Part shown: in pieces, positions 16,020 through 25,326 of the stretch | How the letters are laid out: each line of letters begins with the position of its first letter | How positions within the stretch are numbered: position 1 is the first letter of the stretch | DNA from: Streptomyces sp. Je 1-369 | Lineage (GTDB): Bacteria > Actinomycetota > Actinomycetes > Streptomycetales > Streptomycetaceae | Length of the DNA stretch: 64,000 bases | NCBI RefSeq assembly: GCF_026810505.1 | Contig: NZ_CP101750.1 | Location: 62,001-126,000, forward strand | Direction: 5' to 3' | Notes under the pieces: model-generated | The model's input: the letters and a program-made list of their open reading frames with translations, nothing else | The model's database searches: none | What the model was told of the DNA's origin: nothing | Position numbers and translations under genes: made by a program

Positions 16020-16139
16020 TTGCAGAGGAAACACGCCGAACAGGAACGTGCCCTGCACACGGGCACCGGCACGCTGATCCTGACGGGTTTCCTCGTGCTG
16101 TCCGTCGGCGCCGCGGCCCTCCACAGCCGGCTGGGCTGA
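16020..16139 (+). CDS. Possible small membrane protein
   Basis: A 39-codon frame from a TTG, ending in a single hydrophobic segment (TLILTGFLVLSVGAAALHSRLG). It is in the same frame as the upstream regulator and begins 30 bp after its stop. No convincing ribosome site is visible, so it could equally be a degenerate gene end or non-coding. Confidence 0.3.
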   Translation: MQRKHAEQERALHTGTGTLILTGFLVLSVGAAALHSRLG

Positions 16140-16233
16140 CACTTCCATCCGTGCACATGACGCACACGGCGCCCACGGCGCACATGACACGCATGACGCG
16201 CTCCGGTGCCGGGGCGGCCCTAGCGTTGCTGTC

Positions 16234-16855
16234 ATGTGCTGGAGTGCCACCGCCGATCTCGCGGCGGGAACGGGCATCGCGGCGGTGGGCCTCGTCTCGG
16301 TGAGCCTGGCGGCGCACCGCCCCCGCGACCTGCCGCTGGCCGCGCTGCCGCTGCTGCTGGGCGCCCACCAGATCGTCGAGGCCGCAATCTGGCGGCACCG
16401 GCCCCGCCACCCTGGCCTGGGCCGTCATCGCACTGCCGGTGCTGGCACTGTGGGTGCCGGTGGCCGTCTGGTGCGCGGCGGCGCCCACGGCCCGGCGCCG
16501 CCTGCTCGTCCCACTGGCGGCGGGGACGGCGACGGCGGCGGCCCTCGCGTACGCGCTGGCGACGCGCCCGGTCGGCGCCGAGATCCGCGGGCACACCGTC
16601 GGCTACTCGCTGGGACTGCCGCAGGCCGGGCTGCTGGTGGCCGGCTACCTGCTGGCCACCGTCGGCTCCCTGCTCCTGTCCGGCGAGCGGGCCCTGGTCC
16701 TGTTCGGCGTGCTGGTCGCGGCGGGCGCGGCGGTGTGCTTCGTGCTGTGGCGCAGCGAGTACGTCTCCACGTGGTGCGCGTTCGCCGCGCTGTGTTCACT
16801 GCTGCTGACACGGTGGGCCGCCCGGCGCCGGCCGACCCATGCCGCCACCGCCTGA
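16234..16855 (+). pseudogene. DUF6629-like membrane protein gene with a frameshift
   Basis: The frame opening MCWSATADLAAGTGIAAVGL runs to IVEAAIW near 16,393 and then leaves the family pattern. From about 16,397 the next frame continues it (GGTGPATLAWAVIALPVLALWV and on to 16,855). Joined, they give a roughly 206-aa multi-pass membrane protein of the kind annotated DUF6629 in Streptomyces (name from memory). A base-count error near 16,390-16,400, such as loss of two bases, explains the break. Either the gene is inactive or the sequence has an error there. No function is known for the family. Confidence 0.7.
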
Positions 16856-16870
16856 GGGCCTGAGGGCCTG

Positions 16871-17398
16871 TCAGCGGTAGTCCTGGGCCAGGAGGCCGAG
16901 TACCACCTCGTCCGCGAAGCGGCCCATCACCCAGGCCGAGGAGCGCAGCACGCCCTCGCGCACGAAGCCGTTGCGCTCGGCGCAGCGCAGCATCGCGGTG
17001 TTGTCCGCGAGCGTCTCGATCTGCAGCCGCTGCAGGCCGCGTACGACGAAGGCGTAGTGGCACAGCACCGCGACCGCGTCGCCGCCCCGGCCCTGGCCGC
17101 GGGCGGCCGGCAGCAGGGCCAGGCCCAGGTGCGCGGTGCGGTTGTGGGTGTCGATGTGCCACAGGCCCGCGGCGCCCAGCAGCGTGCCGCCCTCCCGCTC
17201 CACCACGGAGAAGGCGGCGTGGCGCTGCTCGGTGTCGTCCACCGCGAAGTGCGTGTCCCCGGAGCCGGGGACGATCGGCCGCCACGGGCGGGCATCAGCG
17301 CGCGCGTGGGTGGCGACGTCGTCGTAGAGACCGGCCTGCAGCAGGGGGATGTCCTGCGGGTGCCGGGCCCGGAGTGCGACCGTGCGGCCCTGGAGCAT
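16871..17398 (-). CDS. GNAT N-acetyltransferase, RimJ-like
   Basis: A 175-aa GNAT protein. WHIDTHNRTAHLGLALLPAARGQGRGGDAVAVLCHYAF holds beta4 and the acetyl-CoA pyrophosphate loop (RGQGRG near residue 108), followed by LQRLQIETLADNTAMLRCAERNGFVREG, the classic RimJ-type end. It would acetylate an amine or a protein N-terminus with acetyl-CoA. It is convergent with the frameshifted membrane gene and divergent from the DsbB unit; there is no link to a pathway. Confidence 0.88.
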   Translation of the reverse strand: MLQGRTVALRARHPQDIPLLQAGLYDDVATHARADARPWRPIVPGSGDTHFAVDDTEQRHAAFSVVEREGGTLLGAAGLWHIDTHNRTAHLGLALLPAARGQGRGGDAVAVLCHYAFVVRGLQRLQIETLADNTAMLRCAERNGFVREGVLRSSAWVMGRFADEVVLGLLAQDYR

Positions 17399-17553
17399 GC
17401 GAGCTTCCTACCCGGCCGGACCGGGCGGCGGCAACCCGATAACGGGCTGCGGGCGCCGCGGGCGGGGGGGGGCTGGTCCGTTGGGAGGTAGAGCACCGGC
17501 CGTGCGCGTGGCGGCCGGCCGTGCGGGCGGCGGCTCTTCCTACGATGCGCGCC

Positions 17554-17718
17554 ATGGACACCCTGATCTTCGCCGGGCTCCTCGCCGGGCTGGCCGCCCT
17601 GTACCGGGAGCGGTCCCCCGCGGTGGTGCTCGGGGTGTGGTGGGTGGTCCTGGCCGCCACCGCGGTGCTGCTCGCGCACCACATCACCAGCGGCCTCTCG
17701 CTCGGGCTGACCTACTGA
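17554..17718 (+). CDS. DUF5993 small membrane protein
   Basis: A 54-aa protein starting at ATG 17,554 with two hydrophobic stretches (TLIFAGLLAGLAALY and AVVLGVWWVVLAATAVLLAHH). Small proteins of this type, annotated DUF5993, precede dsbB-like genes in many bacteria. Its TGA overlaps the dsbB ATG by one base (TGATG), so translation is coupled. Probably an inner-membrane partner of DsbB; function unproven. Confidence 0.75.
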   Translation: MDTLIFAGLLAGLAALYRERSPAVVLGVWWVVLAATAVLLAHHITSGLSLGLTY

Positions 17719-18362
17719 TGGCCACCGCGCGGCAGGCGGAAGGGGCCCGCCGGGGCTGCGGGCCGCCGTGGCTGGGGCAGGCGCAGTTCTGGTTCGCGTG
17801 TCTGTTCGCGGCCGGCTGGACGGGCGTGGTCTGCGGCGGCCTGGCCGTGCAGTTCGGCTCCTGGGAGTACCCCTGCCCCCTGTGCATGGTGCAGCGGATG
17901 TTCATGCTGCTGGCCGCCCTGGGCGCGCTGCACGTCGTCCGCGCGGGCATGCGCGGAACGATCGGCGGCCGTGACTACATGACGGGCTGGGGCCTTGCCC
18001 TGGTGGCCTGCATGGCCGGCGCCTTCACCTCCTGGCGGCAGACGATGCTGCACATCCTGCCGGGCGATGCGGGGTACGGCGCTCCGGTGCTGGGCCTGCA
18101 CCTGTACGTGTGGGCGTGGATCCTGTTCATGGCGGCGGTGGCGGCCATCGGCATCCTTTTGGCCTTCGCGCCCTGGACGGCCGCGCCCGGCCTGCCCGCC
18201 CCGGTGTGCCGGCGCGCGGGACAGCTGGTGTTCGCCTTCGTGGCGCTGGTGACGGCGGTGAACCTGGTCGCGGTGTTCCTGCTGGAGGGCTTCCACTGGT
18301 TCCTGCCCGACGACCCCGGCCGCTACCAGTTCTTCTACGATCTCAAGATCCTGAAGAAGTAG
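17718..18362 (+). CDS. dsbB: Disulfide bond formation protein B homologue
   Basis: A 214-aa membrane protein with about five hydrophobic segments. CPLCMVQRMFMLLAALGAL near residue 55 is the DsbB CxxC motif at the end of TM1 and the start of TM2. The second DsbB Cys pair is not obvious in the periplasmic loop (SWRQTMLHILPGDAGYGAP), as in the actinobacterial/BdbC-like variants. It would reoxidise an extracytoplasmic thiol oxidase using quinone. Coupled to the DUF5993 gene. The Rv2466c-like DsbA-fold protein at 11.2 kb is cytoplasmic and is not its partner. Confidence 0.85.
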   Translation: MATARQAEGARRGCGPPWLGQAQFWFACLFAAGWTGVVCGGLAVQFGSWEYPCPLCMVQRMFMLLAALGALHVVRAGMRGTIGGRDYMTGWGLALVACMAGAFTSWRQTMLHILPGDAGYGAPVLGLHLYVWAWILFMAAVAAIGILLAFAPWTAAPGLPAPVCRRAGQLVFAFVALVTAVNLVAVFLLEGFHWFLPDDPGRYQFFYDLKILKK

Positions 18363-18369
18363 CCCCCTG

Positions 18370-18391
18370 GGGCCTGTGTCGGGAAGTCCCG
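18370..18391. repeat. Left copy of a 21/22-bp direct repeat flanking the ANTAR/GAF gene
   Basis: GGGCCTGTGTCGG(G)AAGTCCCG occurs here and at 19,571-19,591, 1.2 kb apart, differing by one inserted G. The resemblance to insertion-sequence ends is suggestive, but no transposase lies between them. Confidence 0.7.
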
Positions 18392-18626
18392 TCGTCCGCC
18401 CGGAGGGCGGGCCCCGCGGCGTCCGGTGCGCCGTCCGGCGTGGGGTCGTCGACGATGCGTGCCAGGGCGGTCATGACACCGCGGAGCGGGCGGGATACGG
18501 TCGCCGAAGTGGGTGAGGAGCAGGCGTGCCGGGAGGAACCGGGCGCGCCGGGGCCGGTGGCGCGGCCCGCTGCTCCTTGGCCGATCGGCAAAGGAGGCCG
18601 GAGCAGGTGCGGCCAGGGGAGAGAGT

Positions 18627-19571
18627 TTGACCAGCATTCCGACCGCGTCCTCGTCACCGGAGGACCGGACCTCCTCACCCGAACGGACTTCCTCATCCGA
18701 CCGGCTCTCGCCGCCCGGTCCGCGCTCCTCGCCCGAGCAGATCTCCTCGCTCCAGCTGGAGGCGGAGCAGCTGCGCGCCACCGCCGGGCGGCTGCGCGAG
18801 CAGGTGGCCGAGCTGGAGGTGCGGGCGCGGGCGCGGCCCCGGATCGCGCTGGCCGAGGGCATCCTGGTCGAGCGCTACCGGCTGGCCCACGCCCAGGAGG
18901 CGTTCGTGCTGCTGCGCCGGGCCTCGCAGCACGCCAACATCAAGCTGCACCAGCTGGCCGCCGCGGTGGTGCGCACCCCCGGCCCCGCGCCGGGCGCCGA
19001 GAGGTGGCTGCCCGAGCGGGCCCCGCACGCCCTGCCCAGCCTGGCCGCGCTGGAGGCCGGCACGCTGGACGTGCGCAACCAGGGCGAGGTGCTCGGCGCC
19101 GCGCTGCACCGCGTGCTGAGCGTCACCGGCACGGACATGGGCAACGTGCAGCTGCTCGAGGACGACGTGCTGCGCATGGCCAAACACGCGGGGCACCCCC
19201 GGCACTTCACCGACTACTTCGCCTTCGTCGACGGCAACACCTCCTGCTCCCGGGCCGCCGAGGCCGGCAGCCAGGTCACCGTCAAGGAGGTGGCCTCCTC
19301 GGCCGGGTTCGACGACGAGACGCGCCGGGTGATCCTCACCTCCGGCAGCCGCGCCTGCCACAGCATCCCGCTCGTCGACGAACACCGGACCGTGCACGGC
19401 GTCATCTCCTCCCACCACGCCCGGCCCCTGATCGGCTTCACCCAGGCCCAGCTGCGCGAACTGCACGCCGCCGGCCGCACCATGGGCGAGTGGATCAGGT
19501 GGCACCAGGAGACCGTTCTCCTGGACGCCCTGGAGGACCTGCACCAACTCGCCCTGGCCGGGCAGGCCTAG
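18627..19571 (+). CDS. ANTAR and GAF domain regulator
   Basis: A 314-aa protein; the likely start is TTG 18,627 with GGGGAGAG ahead. A Ser/Pro-rich N-terminus (residues 1-38) and a coiled coil (LQLEAEQLRATAGRLREQVAEL) lead into an ANTAR-type RNA-binding helix set (IALAEGILVERYRLAHAQEAFVLLRRASQHANIKLHQLAAAVV). The C-terminal half is a GAF sensor (NVQLLEDDVLRMAKHAG, SRACHSIPLVDEHRTVHGVIS). Most GAF-ANTAR proteins carry the order reversed; here ANTAR precedes GAF. Such proteins act as antiterminators on two-hexaloop RNAs. Flanked by the 21-bp repeats. Confidence 0.8.
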   Translation: MTSIPTASSSPEDRTSSPERTSSSDRLSPPGPRSSPEQISSLQLEAEQLRATAGRLREQVAELEVRARARPRIALAEGILVERYRLAHAQEAFVLLRRASQHANIKLHQLAAAVVRTPGPAPGAERWLPERAPHALPSLAALEAGTLDVRNQGEVLGAALHRVLSVTGTDMGNVQLLEDDVLRMAKHAGHPRHFTDYFAFVDGNTSCSRAAEAGSQVTVKEVASSAGFDDETRRVILTSGSRACHSIPLVDEHRTVHGVISSHHARPLIGFTQAQLRELHAAGRTMGEWIRWHQETVLLDALEDLHQLALAGQA

Positions 19572-19591
19572 GGCCTGTGTCGGAAGTCCCG
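19571..19591. repeat. Right copy of the 21/22-bp direct repeat
   Basis: Begins at the last base of the ANTAR/GAF stop codon and matches 18,370-18,391 with a single G missing. See the left copy. Confidence 0.7.
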
Positions 19592-19634
19592 CCTGCCCCG
19601 CGGCGCCCGGCACGCGCCCTAGGAGGCGGGGCGT

Positions 19635-19940
19635 GTGGCGCAACGGCGCTGGTTCCGCTTCCCGCCGGGCACCGACCCGCTGTGGCAGGCCTACTGGGGC
19701 GGCGGTCACCACCGCGAGGGCCCGGTGGTGCGTGCGGTCGTGGAGTGCCGGCAGGCCGTGCTGTGGAACGGCACCGTGGGCATGACCCTTTTGGACCACC
19801 CGCCCTCCCCCGGCCTTGCGGTGGTGCCGCTGAGCGACATGCCGCCCAGCCCGCTGGTGGCCGCGTGGGGTGCGGGCAACACCGATGTGCTGGTCCGCTC
19901 GTTCGTGCGGGTCGCGGCCGGCGTCCACGGCGGCGGGTAG
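19635..19940 (+). pseudogene. Remnant of a LysR-family regulator (C-terminal substrate-binding part)
   Basis: The 101-aa frame from GTG reads like the last third of a LysR effector domain: FRFPPGTDPLWQAYWGG, VVRAVVECRQAVLWNGTVGMT and VVPLSDMPPSPLVAAW, ending LVRSFVRVA. The N-terminal DNA-binding helix-turn-helix and most of the effector domain are missing, so it cannot work as a LysR regulator. It starts 43 bp after the right 21-bp repeat, which may mark the deletion or insertion that truncated it. Confidence 0.65.
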
Positions 19941-20030
19941 CGGTGCGGGGGCGGTCCCGCGGTGCGCCCGGGGGGGGGACTTGGCGGGGTACGGCGGGGC
20001 CGGGCGCGGGGCTGGGTAGGCTCTGCGGTC

Positions 20031-20285
20031 ATGGGGACCAGCCGTCGTAGTCAGGCCGAGCGGGACGCGATGACCGTGGAGATCGGTTACGCGCTGCTCA
20101 GCGCCTGCTTCCTGGGCGCCGTCGTGTTCGGGGCGATCGCCGGTCCGGCCGCCGTCTGGCAGCTCCCCTCCGGCGCCGAAAGGGTGCTGGTGGTCGCGGG
20201 TGCCTGGGCCGGCACCGTGCTCGGGGTGCTGCGGGTGGTGCACGTGCTGTGGCGGTACGTCGGGACCTCCCGCCCCACGGACTGA
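20031..20285 (+). CDS. Small two-TM membrane protein (DUF6332-like)
   Basis: An 84-aa protein opening MGTSRRSQAERDAMTVEIGY with two hydrophobic segments (ALLSACFLGAVVFGAIAGPAA and VLVVAGAWAGTVLGVLRVVHVLW). Proteins with this RSQAERDAMTVEIG start are common in Streptomyces and are, from memory, annotated DUF6332. No known role. It stands alone before the molybdoenzyme operon. Confidence 0.65.
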   Translation: MGTSRRSQAERDAMTVEIGYALLSACFLGAVVFGAIAGPAAVWQLPSGAERVLVVAGAWAGTVLGVLRVVHVLWRYVGTSRPTD

Positions 20286-20451
20286 CCCCGCCCCCGCTCC
20301 TTCTTCCCCCCCGCCGCCCCCTCTCCCCTCTCCCCTCTCCCGGTCTGCGTCGTCCCGGAGCGGCTCGGCATGCCGGAACGTGTCTCCTGTCCCAGGCTGG
20401 AGGGGCTGATACCGGCACCGATCCGCCTCCGGGACGAGGGAGCAGAGCGCC

Positions 20452-21011
20452 ATGGGGACCGATGTGTTCCATTCGCAAGTGCCGCTGCGGGTGAACGGCA
20501 GGGCCCACCGCCCGGTCGTCGATCACCGTGCGACGCTGCTGGACGTCCTGCGGGAGCAGCTGGATCTGACCGGCGCCAAGAAGGGCTGTGACCACGGCCA
20601 GTGCGGTGCCTGCACCGTCCTGGTGGACGGGCGCCGGGCCAACAGCTGTCTGCTGCTGGCGGTCGCCGTCGAGGGATGTGACATCACCACGGTCGAGGGG
20701 CTGCACGCCGCCGACGGCCACCCGCCGCATCCCCTGCAGCGGGCGTTCGTGGAGCGTGATGCCTTCCAGTGCGGGTACTGCACGCCGGGGCAGCTGTGTT
20801 CGGCCCTGGGCGTCCTGGCCGAGGCCCGGGCCGGCCATGCCTCGCACGTGACGGATCCGAAGGCGGAGGGCGGTGAGCCGGTGCGGCTGAGCCGGGAGGA
20901 GATCCAGGAGCGGCTGAGCGGCAACCTGTGCCGGTGCGGCGCCTATCCGCGCATCGTCGAGGCCGTCCAGGACCTGGCGGCCGCCGAGGACGCCGCGGGG
21001 GGTGGGGTGCG

Positions 21012-21015
<4 letters not shown>
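20452..21015 (+). CDS. Molybdenum hydroxylase [2Fe-2S] subunit (PaoA/YagT-like)
   Basis: A 187-aa protein with both ferredoxin clusters: KKGCDHGQCGACTVLVDGRR with a later Cys in NSCLL (plant-type cluster, residues about 44-67) and CGYCTPGQL plus LSGNLCRCGAYPRI (second cluster, about 107-165). It passes electrons from the Mo site to FAD. The next gene's GTG overlaps its TGA (GTGA). It is shorter than E. coli PaoA at the N-terminus and lacks its Tat signal, so it is probably cytoplasmic. Confidence 0.93.
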
Positions 21016-22043
<1,028 letters not shown>

Positions 22044-22101
22044 TCCGGCCGGCCGCCGTCTGTCTTTCGTACGTCCGTATCCGCTTGCAGGGAGAAACAC
22101 C

Positions 22102-24198
22102 ATGCCGCAGACCGCCGACGCGCTGGGGGCCGGCCTCGAGCGCCGGGAGGGCACCGACAAGGTGCTCGGCAGCGCCCGTTACGCCGCCGAGCACACCCCT
22201 GAGGGCTGCGCGTACGCGTGGCCGGTCGCGGCCACCGTGGCGCGCGGGCAGGTGCGGGCGGTGGACGAGGGGGCGGCGCTGGCGCTGCCCGGTGTGGTGG
22301 CGGTGCTGCACCACCGCAACGCGCCGCGTCTGGCCGAGCCGGACGACGCCACCCTGGCCGTGCTGCAGGACGCCCGCGTCCCGCATTACGGCTGGTACGT
22401 GGCGCTGGTGGTCGCCGACACCCTGGAGGCGGCCCGCGAGGGCGCAGCCGCCGTACAGGTCACCTACGCCGCCGAGCCGCACGAGGTGACCCTGCGGGCC
22501 GGGCACCCCGACGCCTACGTGCCCGAGGACTCCGACGGGACCTCGGGCGAGCACGTGCGCGGCGAGGCGGAGGCGGCGTTCGCGGCCGCGCCGGTGCGGG
22601 TGGACACCGGCTACCGGGTGCCGCCGCTGCACAACCACCCCATGGAGCCGCACGCGGCCACCGCCCACTGGCAGGAGGGGCACTTGAGCGTGTACGACTC
22701 CAGCCAGGGCGCCACCACCGTGCGCGATGTGCTGGCCGGCCTGTTCGGGCTGCGCAAGGAGCAGGTGACGGTCGTCTCCGAGCATGTGGGCGGCGGGTTC
22801 GGCTCCAAGGGGACGCCGCGCCCGCACGTGGTGCTGGCCGCCATGGCCGCCCGCGCCACGGGCCGGCCGGTCAAACTCGTGCTGCCGCGGCGGCAGTTGC
22901 CCTCCGTGGTGGGGCACCGTGCGCCGACCCTGCACCGGGTGCGGCTGGGTGCGGGCACGGACGGCACGCTCACCTCGGTGATCCACGAGGTGACCGCGCA
23001 CACCTCCCGCGTCAAGGAGTTCATGGAGACCGGGGCGGCCGCCACCCGCGTCATGTATCCCTCGCCGCACGCGCGCACCACGCACCGGGCGGTGCCGCTG
23101 GATGTGCCGAGCCCCTCCTGGATGCGGGCCCCGGGCGAGGCGCCGGGCATGTACGCGCTGGAGTCGGCGATGGACGAGCTCGCCCAGGCGCTGGGCATCG
23201 ACCCCGTCGAGCTGCGGCTGCGCAACGACACCGGGCACGAGCCGGACAGCGGCAAGCCCTTCAGCAGCCGGCATCTGGCCGAGTGCCTGCGCGAGGGGGC
23301 GCGGCGCTTTGGCTGGGCCGGGCGCGATCCGCGCCCGCGCACCCGCCGGGAAGGGCCGTGGCTGGTGGGCAGCGGGATGGCGGCGGCCACCTATCCGGTC
23401 GTGGTGGGGCCGTCCCGGGCGGGCGTGCAGGCCTGCCCGGACGGCACGTTCGTGGTGCGGATCAACGCCACCGACATCGGGACGGGGGCGCGCACCGTGC
23501 TCGCGCAGGTCGCCGCGGACGCGCTGGGCGTGCCGGTGGAGCGGGTGCGCACCGAGATCGGCAGCAGTGATCTGCCCGCGGCGCCGCTGGCCGGCGGCTC
23601 CTCGGGCACGGCCTCCTGGGGCTGGGCGGTGCACGAGGCGTGTACGGCGCTGGCCGGGCGCCTGGCCGAGCAGCAGGGCCGGCAGCTGCCGCCGGAGGGG
23701 GTCAGTGCCACGGCCGACACGGCGGGGCGGGCCGATGCGGACAGCGACTACGCGCGGCACGCGTTCGGTGCGCACTTCGCCGAGGTCGCGGTGGACACGG
23801 TCTCCGGTGAGGTCCGGGTGCGCCGGCTGCTCGGCGTCTACGCCGCCGGGCGCATCCTCAACTCCCGTACCGCCCGCTCGCAGTTCGTCGGCGCGATGAC
23901 GATGGGGCTGGGGATGGCGCTGATGGAGGGCAGCACGGTGGATGCCGCCTTCGGGGACTTCACCGAGTGCGATCTGGCCTCCTATCACGTGCCGGCGCAT
24001 GCGGATGTGCCGGACATCGAGGCGCACTGGATCGAGGAGGACGATCCGCATCTCAACCCGATGGGCAGCAAGGGCATCGGCGAGATCGGGATCGTGGGAA
24101 CGGCCGCGGCGATCGGCAACGCGGTGCACCACGCGACGGGGGTACGGCTGCGGGAACTCCCGCTGACCCCGGACCGGGTGCTGGCCGGCGCCCTGTAG
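22102..24198 (+). CDS. Molybdopterin-binding subunit of an aldehyde oxidoreductase (PaoC/YagR-like)
   Basis: A 698-aa catalytic subunit. GGGFGSKGTPRPH near residue 230 and GSSGTASWGWAVHEAC near 500 contact the pterin; GSKGIGEIGIVGTAAAI near 655 holds the catalytic Glu of the xanthine-oxidase family. The Arg/Phe pair used by xanthine dehydrogenases is not evident, favouring aldehydes as substrate. It would oxidise aromatic or aliphatic aldehydes using water-derived oxygen and needs a molybdopterin-cytosine-type cofactor. No cofactor chaperone gene follows. Start ATG has GGGAG ten bases upstream. Confidence 0.93.
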   Translation: MPQTADALGAGLERREGTDKVLGSARYAAEHTPEGCAYAWPVAATVARGQVRAVDEGAALALPGVVAVLHHRNAPRLAEPDDATLAVLQDARVPHYGWYVALVVADTLEAAREGAAAVQVTYAAEPHEVTLRAGHPDAYVPEDSDGTSGEHVRGEAEAAFAAAPVRVDTGYRVPPLHNHPMEPHAATAHWQEGHLSVYDSSQGATTVRDVLAGLFGLRKEQVTVVSEHVGGGFGSKGTPRPHVVLAAMAARATGRPVKLVLPRRQLPSVVGHRAPTLHRVRLGAGTDGTLTSVIHEVTAHTSRVKEFMETGAAATRVMYPSPHARTTHRAVPLDVPSPSWMRAPGEAPGMYALESAMDELAQALGIDPVELRLRNDTGHEPDSGKPFSSRHLAECLREGARRFGWAGRDPRPRTRREGPWLVGSGMAAATYPVVVGPSRAGVQACPDGTFVVRINATDIGTGARTVLAQVAADALGVPVERVRTEIGSSDLPAAPLAGGSSGTASWGWAVHEACTALAGRLAEQQGRQLPPEGVSATADTAGRADADSDYARHAFGAHFAEVAVDTVSGEVRVRRLLGVYAAGRILNSRTARSQFVGAMTMGLGMALMEGSTVDAAFGDFTECDLASYHVPAHADVPDIEAHWIEEDDPHLNPMGSKGIGEIGIVGTAAAIGNAVHHATGVRLRELPLTPDRVLAGAL

Positions 24199-24209
24199 GC
24201 GCCGGCGGC

Positions 24210-25241
24210 TCAGGGGGCGGTGCGGGCGCGGCTTTCGCGGGTCCAGGACAGGATCTCGGGCGCGGTCCAGGTGCTCACCACGCGTTCGGCGGGCACCTTG
24301 CACTCCTCGGCGCGCGCGCAGCCGATGATCTGCCAGTCGAGCTGGCCGGGTGCGTGGGCGTCGGTGTCGACGGCGAACAGCGTGCCGGCCCGGACCGCCT
24401 GGCGCAGCAGGCGGCGGGGCGGGTCGAGGCGTTCGGGGCGGCTGTTGATCTCCACGGCGGTGCGGGCGGCCGCGCACGCGGCGAAGACCGCTTCCGCGTC
24501 GAACTGCGACTCGGGCCGGCCGCGGCCGGTGACCAGGCGGCCGGTGCAGTGTCCGAGCACGTCGGCGCGGGGGTTGCTGACCGCGGTGATGAGGCGGCGT
24601 GTCATCGCGGCGGCGTCCATGCGCAGTTTGGAGTGCACGGAGATCACCACGACGTCCAGGCGGTCCAGCAGGTCGGGTTCCTGGTCCAGGGAGCCGTCGT
24701 CGAGGATGTCGCACTCGATGCCGGTCAGCAGCCGGAAGGGCGCCCACTGCTCGTTGAGGGCGGCCACCACCTCCAGCTGGTCGCGCAGCCGTTGGGGTGA
24801 CAGGCCGCGGGCCACCGTCAGGCGGGGCGAGTGGTCGGTGAGTACGGCCCATTCGTGGCCGATCTCGCGGGCGGCGCGGCCCATCGCCTCGATGGGGCTG
24901 CCGCCGTCGGACCAGTCGGAGTGCAGATGGCAGTCGCCGCGCAGCAGGGCCCGCAGCCCGCTGCCGGCGCCCTCGGCCAGCGGGGCGCGGGCCTCTTCCT
25001 CCAGGCGTTGCAGGTAGCCGGGCATGGTGCCGGCCAGCGCCTCGCGGATCACGGCGGCGGTCTTGGGCCCGATGCCCTTGAGGGATTCCAGGGAGCCGTC
25101 CCCGGCGCGGCGCGCCAGCTCGGGGCCGGAGAGGTTTGCGCTCACCTCGGCGGCGGTGCGAAAGGCCCGCACGCGGTAGGTGGGGGCGCGGCCCCGCTCC
25201 AGGAGGAAGGCGATGCGTTCCAGTGCCTCCACGGGCTCCAT
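24210..25241 (-). CDS. PHP-domain protein with helix-hairpin-helix region (PolX-like C-terminal type)
   Basis: A 343-aa protein. Residues 1-80 hold helix-hairpin-helix DNA-binding segments (ESLKGIGPKTAAVIREAL). From 105 on comes a PHP metal-dependent phosphoesterase: DCHLHSDWSDGG, LTDHSPRL, GIECDIL, SVHSKLRMD, LGHCTGR and VDTDAH supply the metal ligands. This corresponds to the PHP half of bacterial family X DNA polymerases without the polymerase core, a common actinobacterial arrangement. Likely a DNA-repair phosphatase or exonuclease. Convergent with the molybdoenzyme operon, 11 bp apart. Confidence 0.88.
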   Translation of the reverse strand: MEPVEALERIAFLLERGRAPTYRVRAFRTAAEVSANLSGPELARRAGDGSLESLKGIGPKTAAVIREALAGTMPGYLQRLEEEARAPLAEGAGSGLRALLRGDCHLHSDWSDGGSPIEAMGRAAREIGHEWAVLTDHSPRLTVARGLSPQRLRDQLEVVAALNEQWAPFRLLTGIECDILDDGSLDQEPDLLDRLDVVVISVHSKLRMDAAAMTRRLITAVSNPRADVLGHCTGRLVTGRGRPESQFDAEAVFAACAAARTAVEINSRPERLDPPRRLLRQAVRAGTLFAVDTDAHAPGQLDWQIIGCARAEECKVPAERVVSTWTAPEILSWTRESRARTAP

Positions 25242-25326
25242 GACACCTCCGGCCGGGCGTGCGTGCGGGGTTCCAGCCTGGCGCAGGCGGCGGGCCGGGG
25301 CACGGCGGGCGGCGCGCTGTGGGTGG

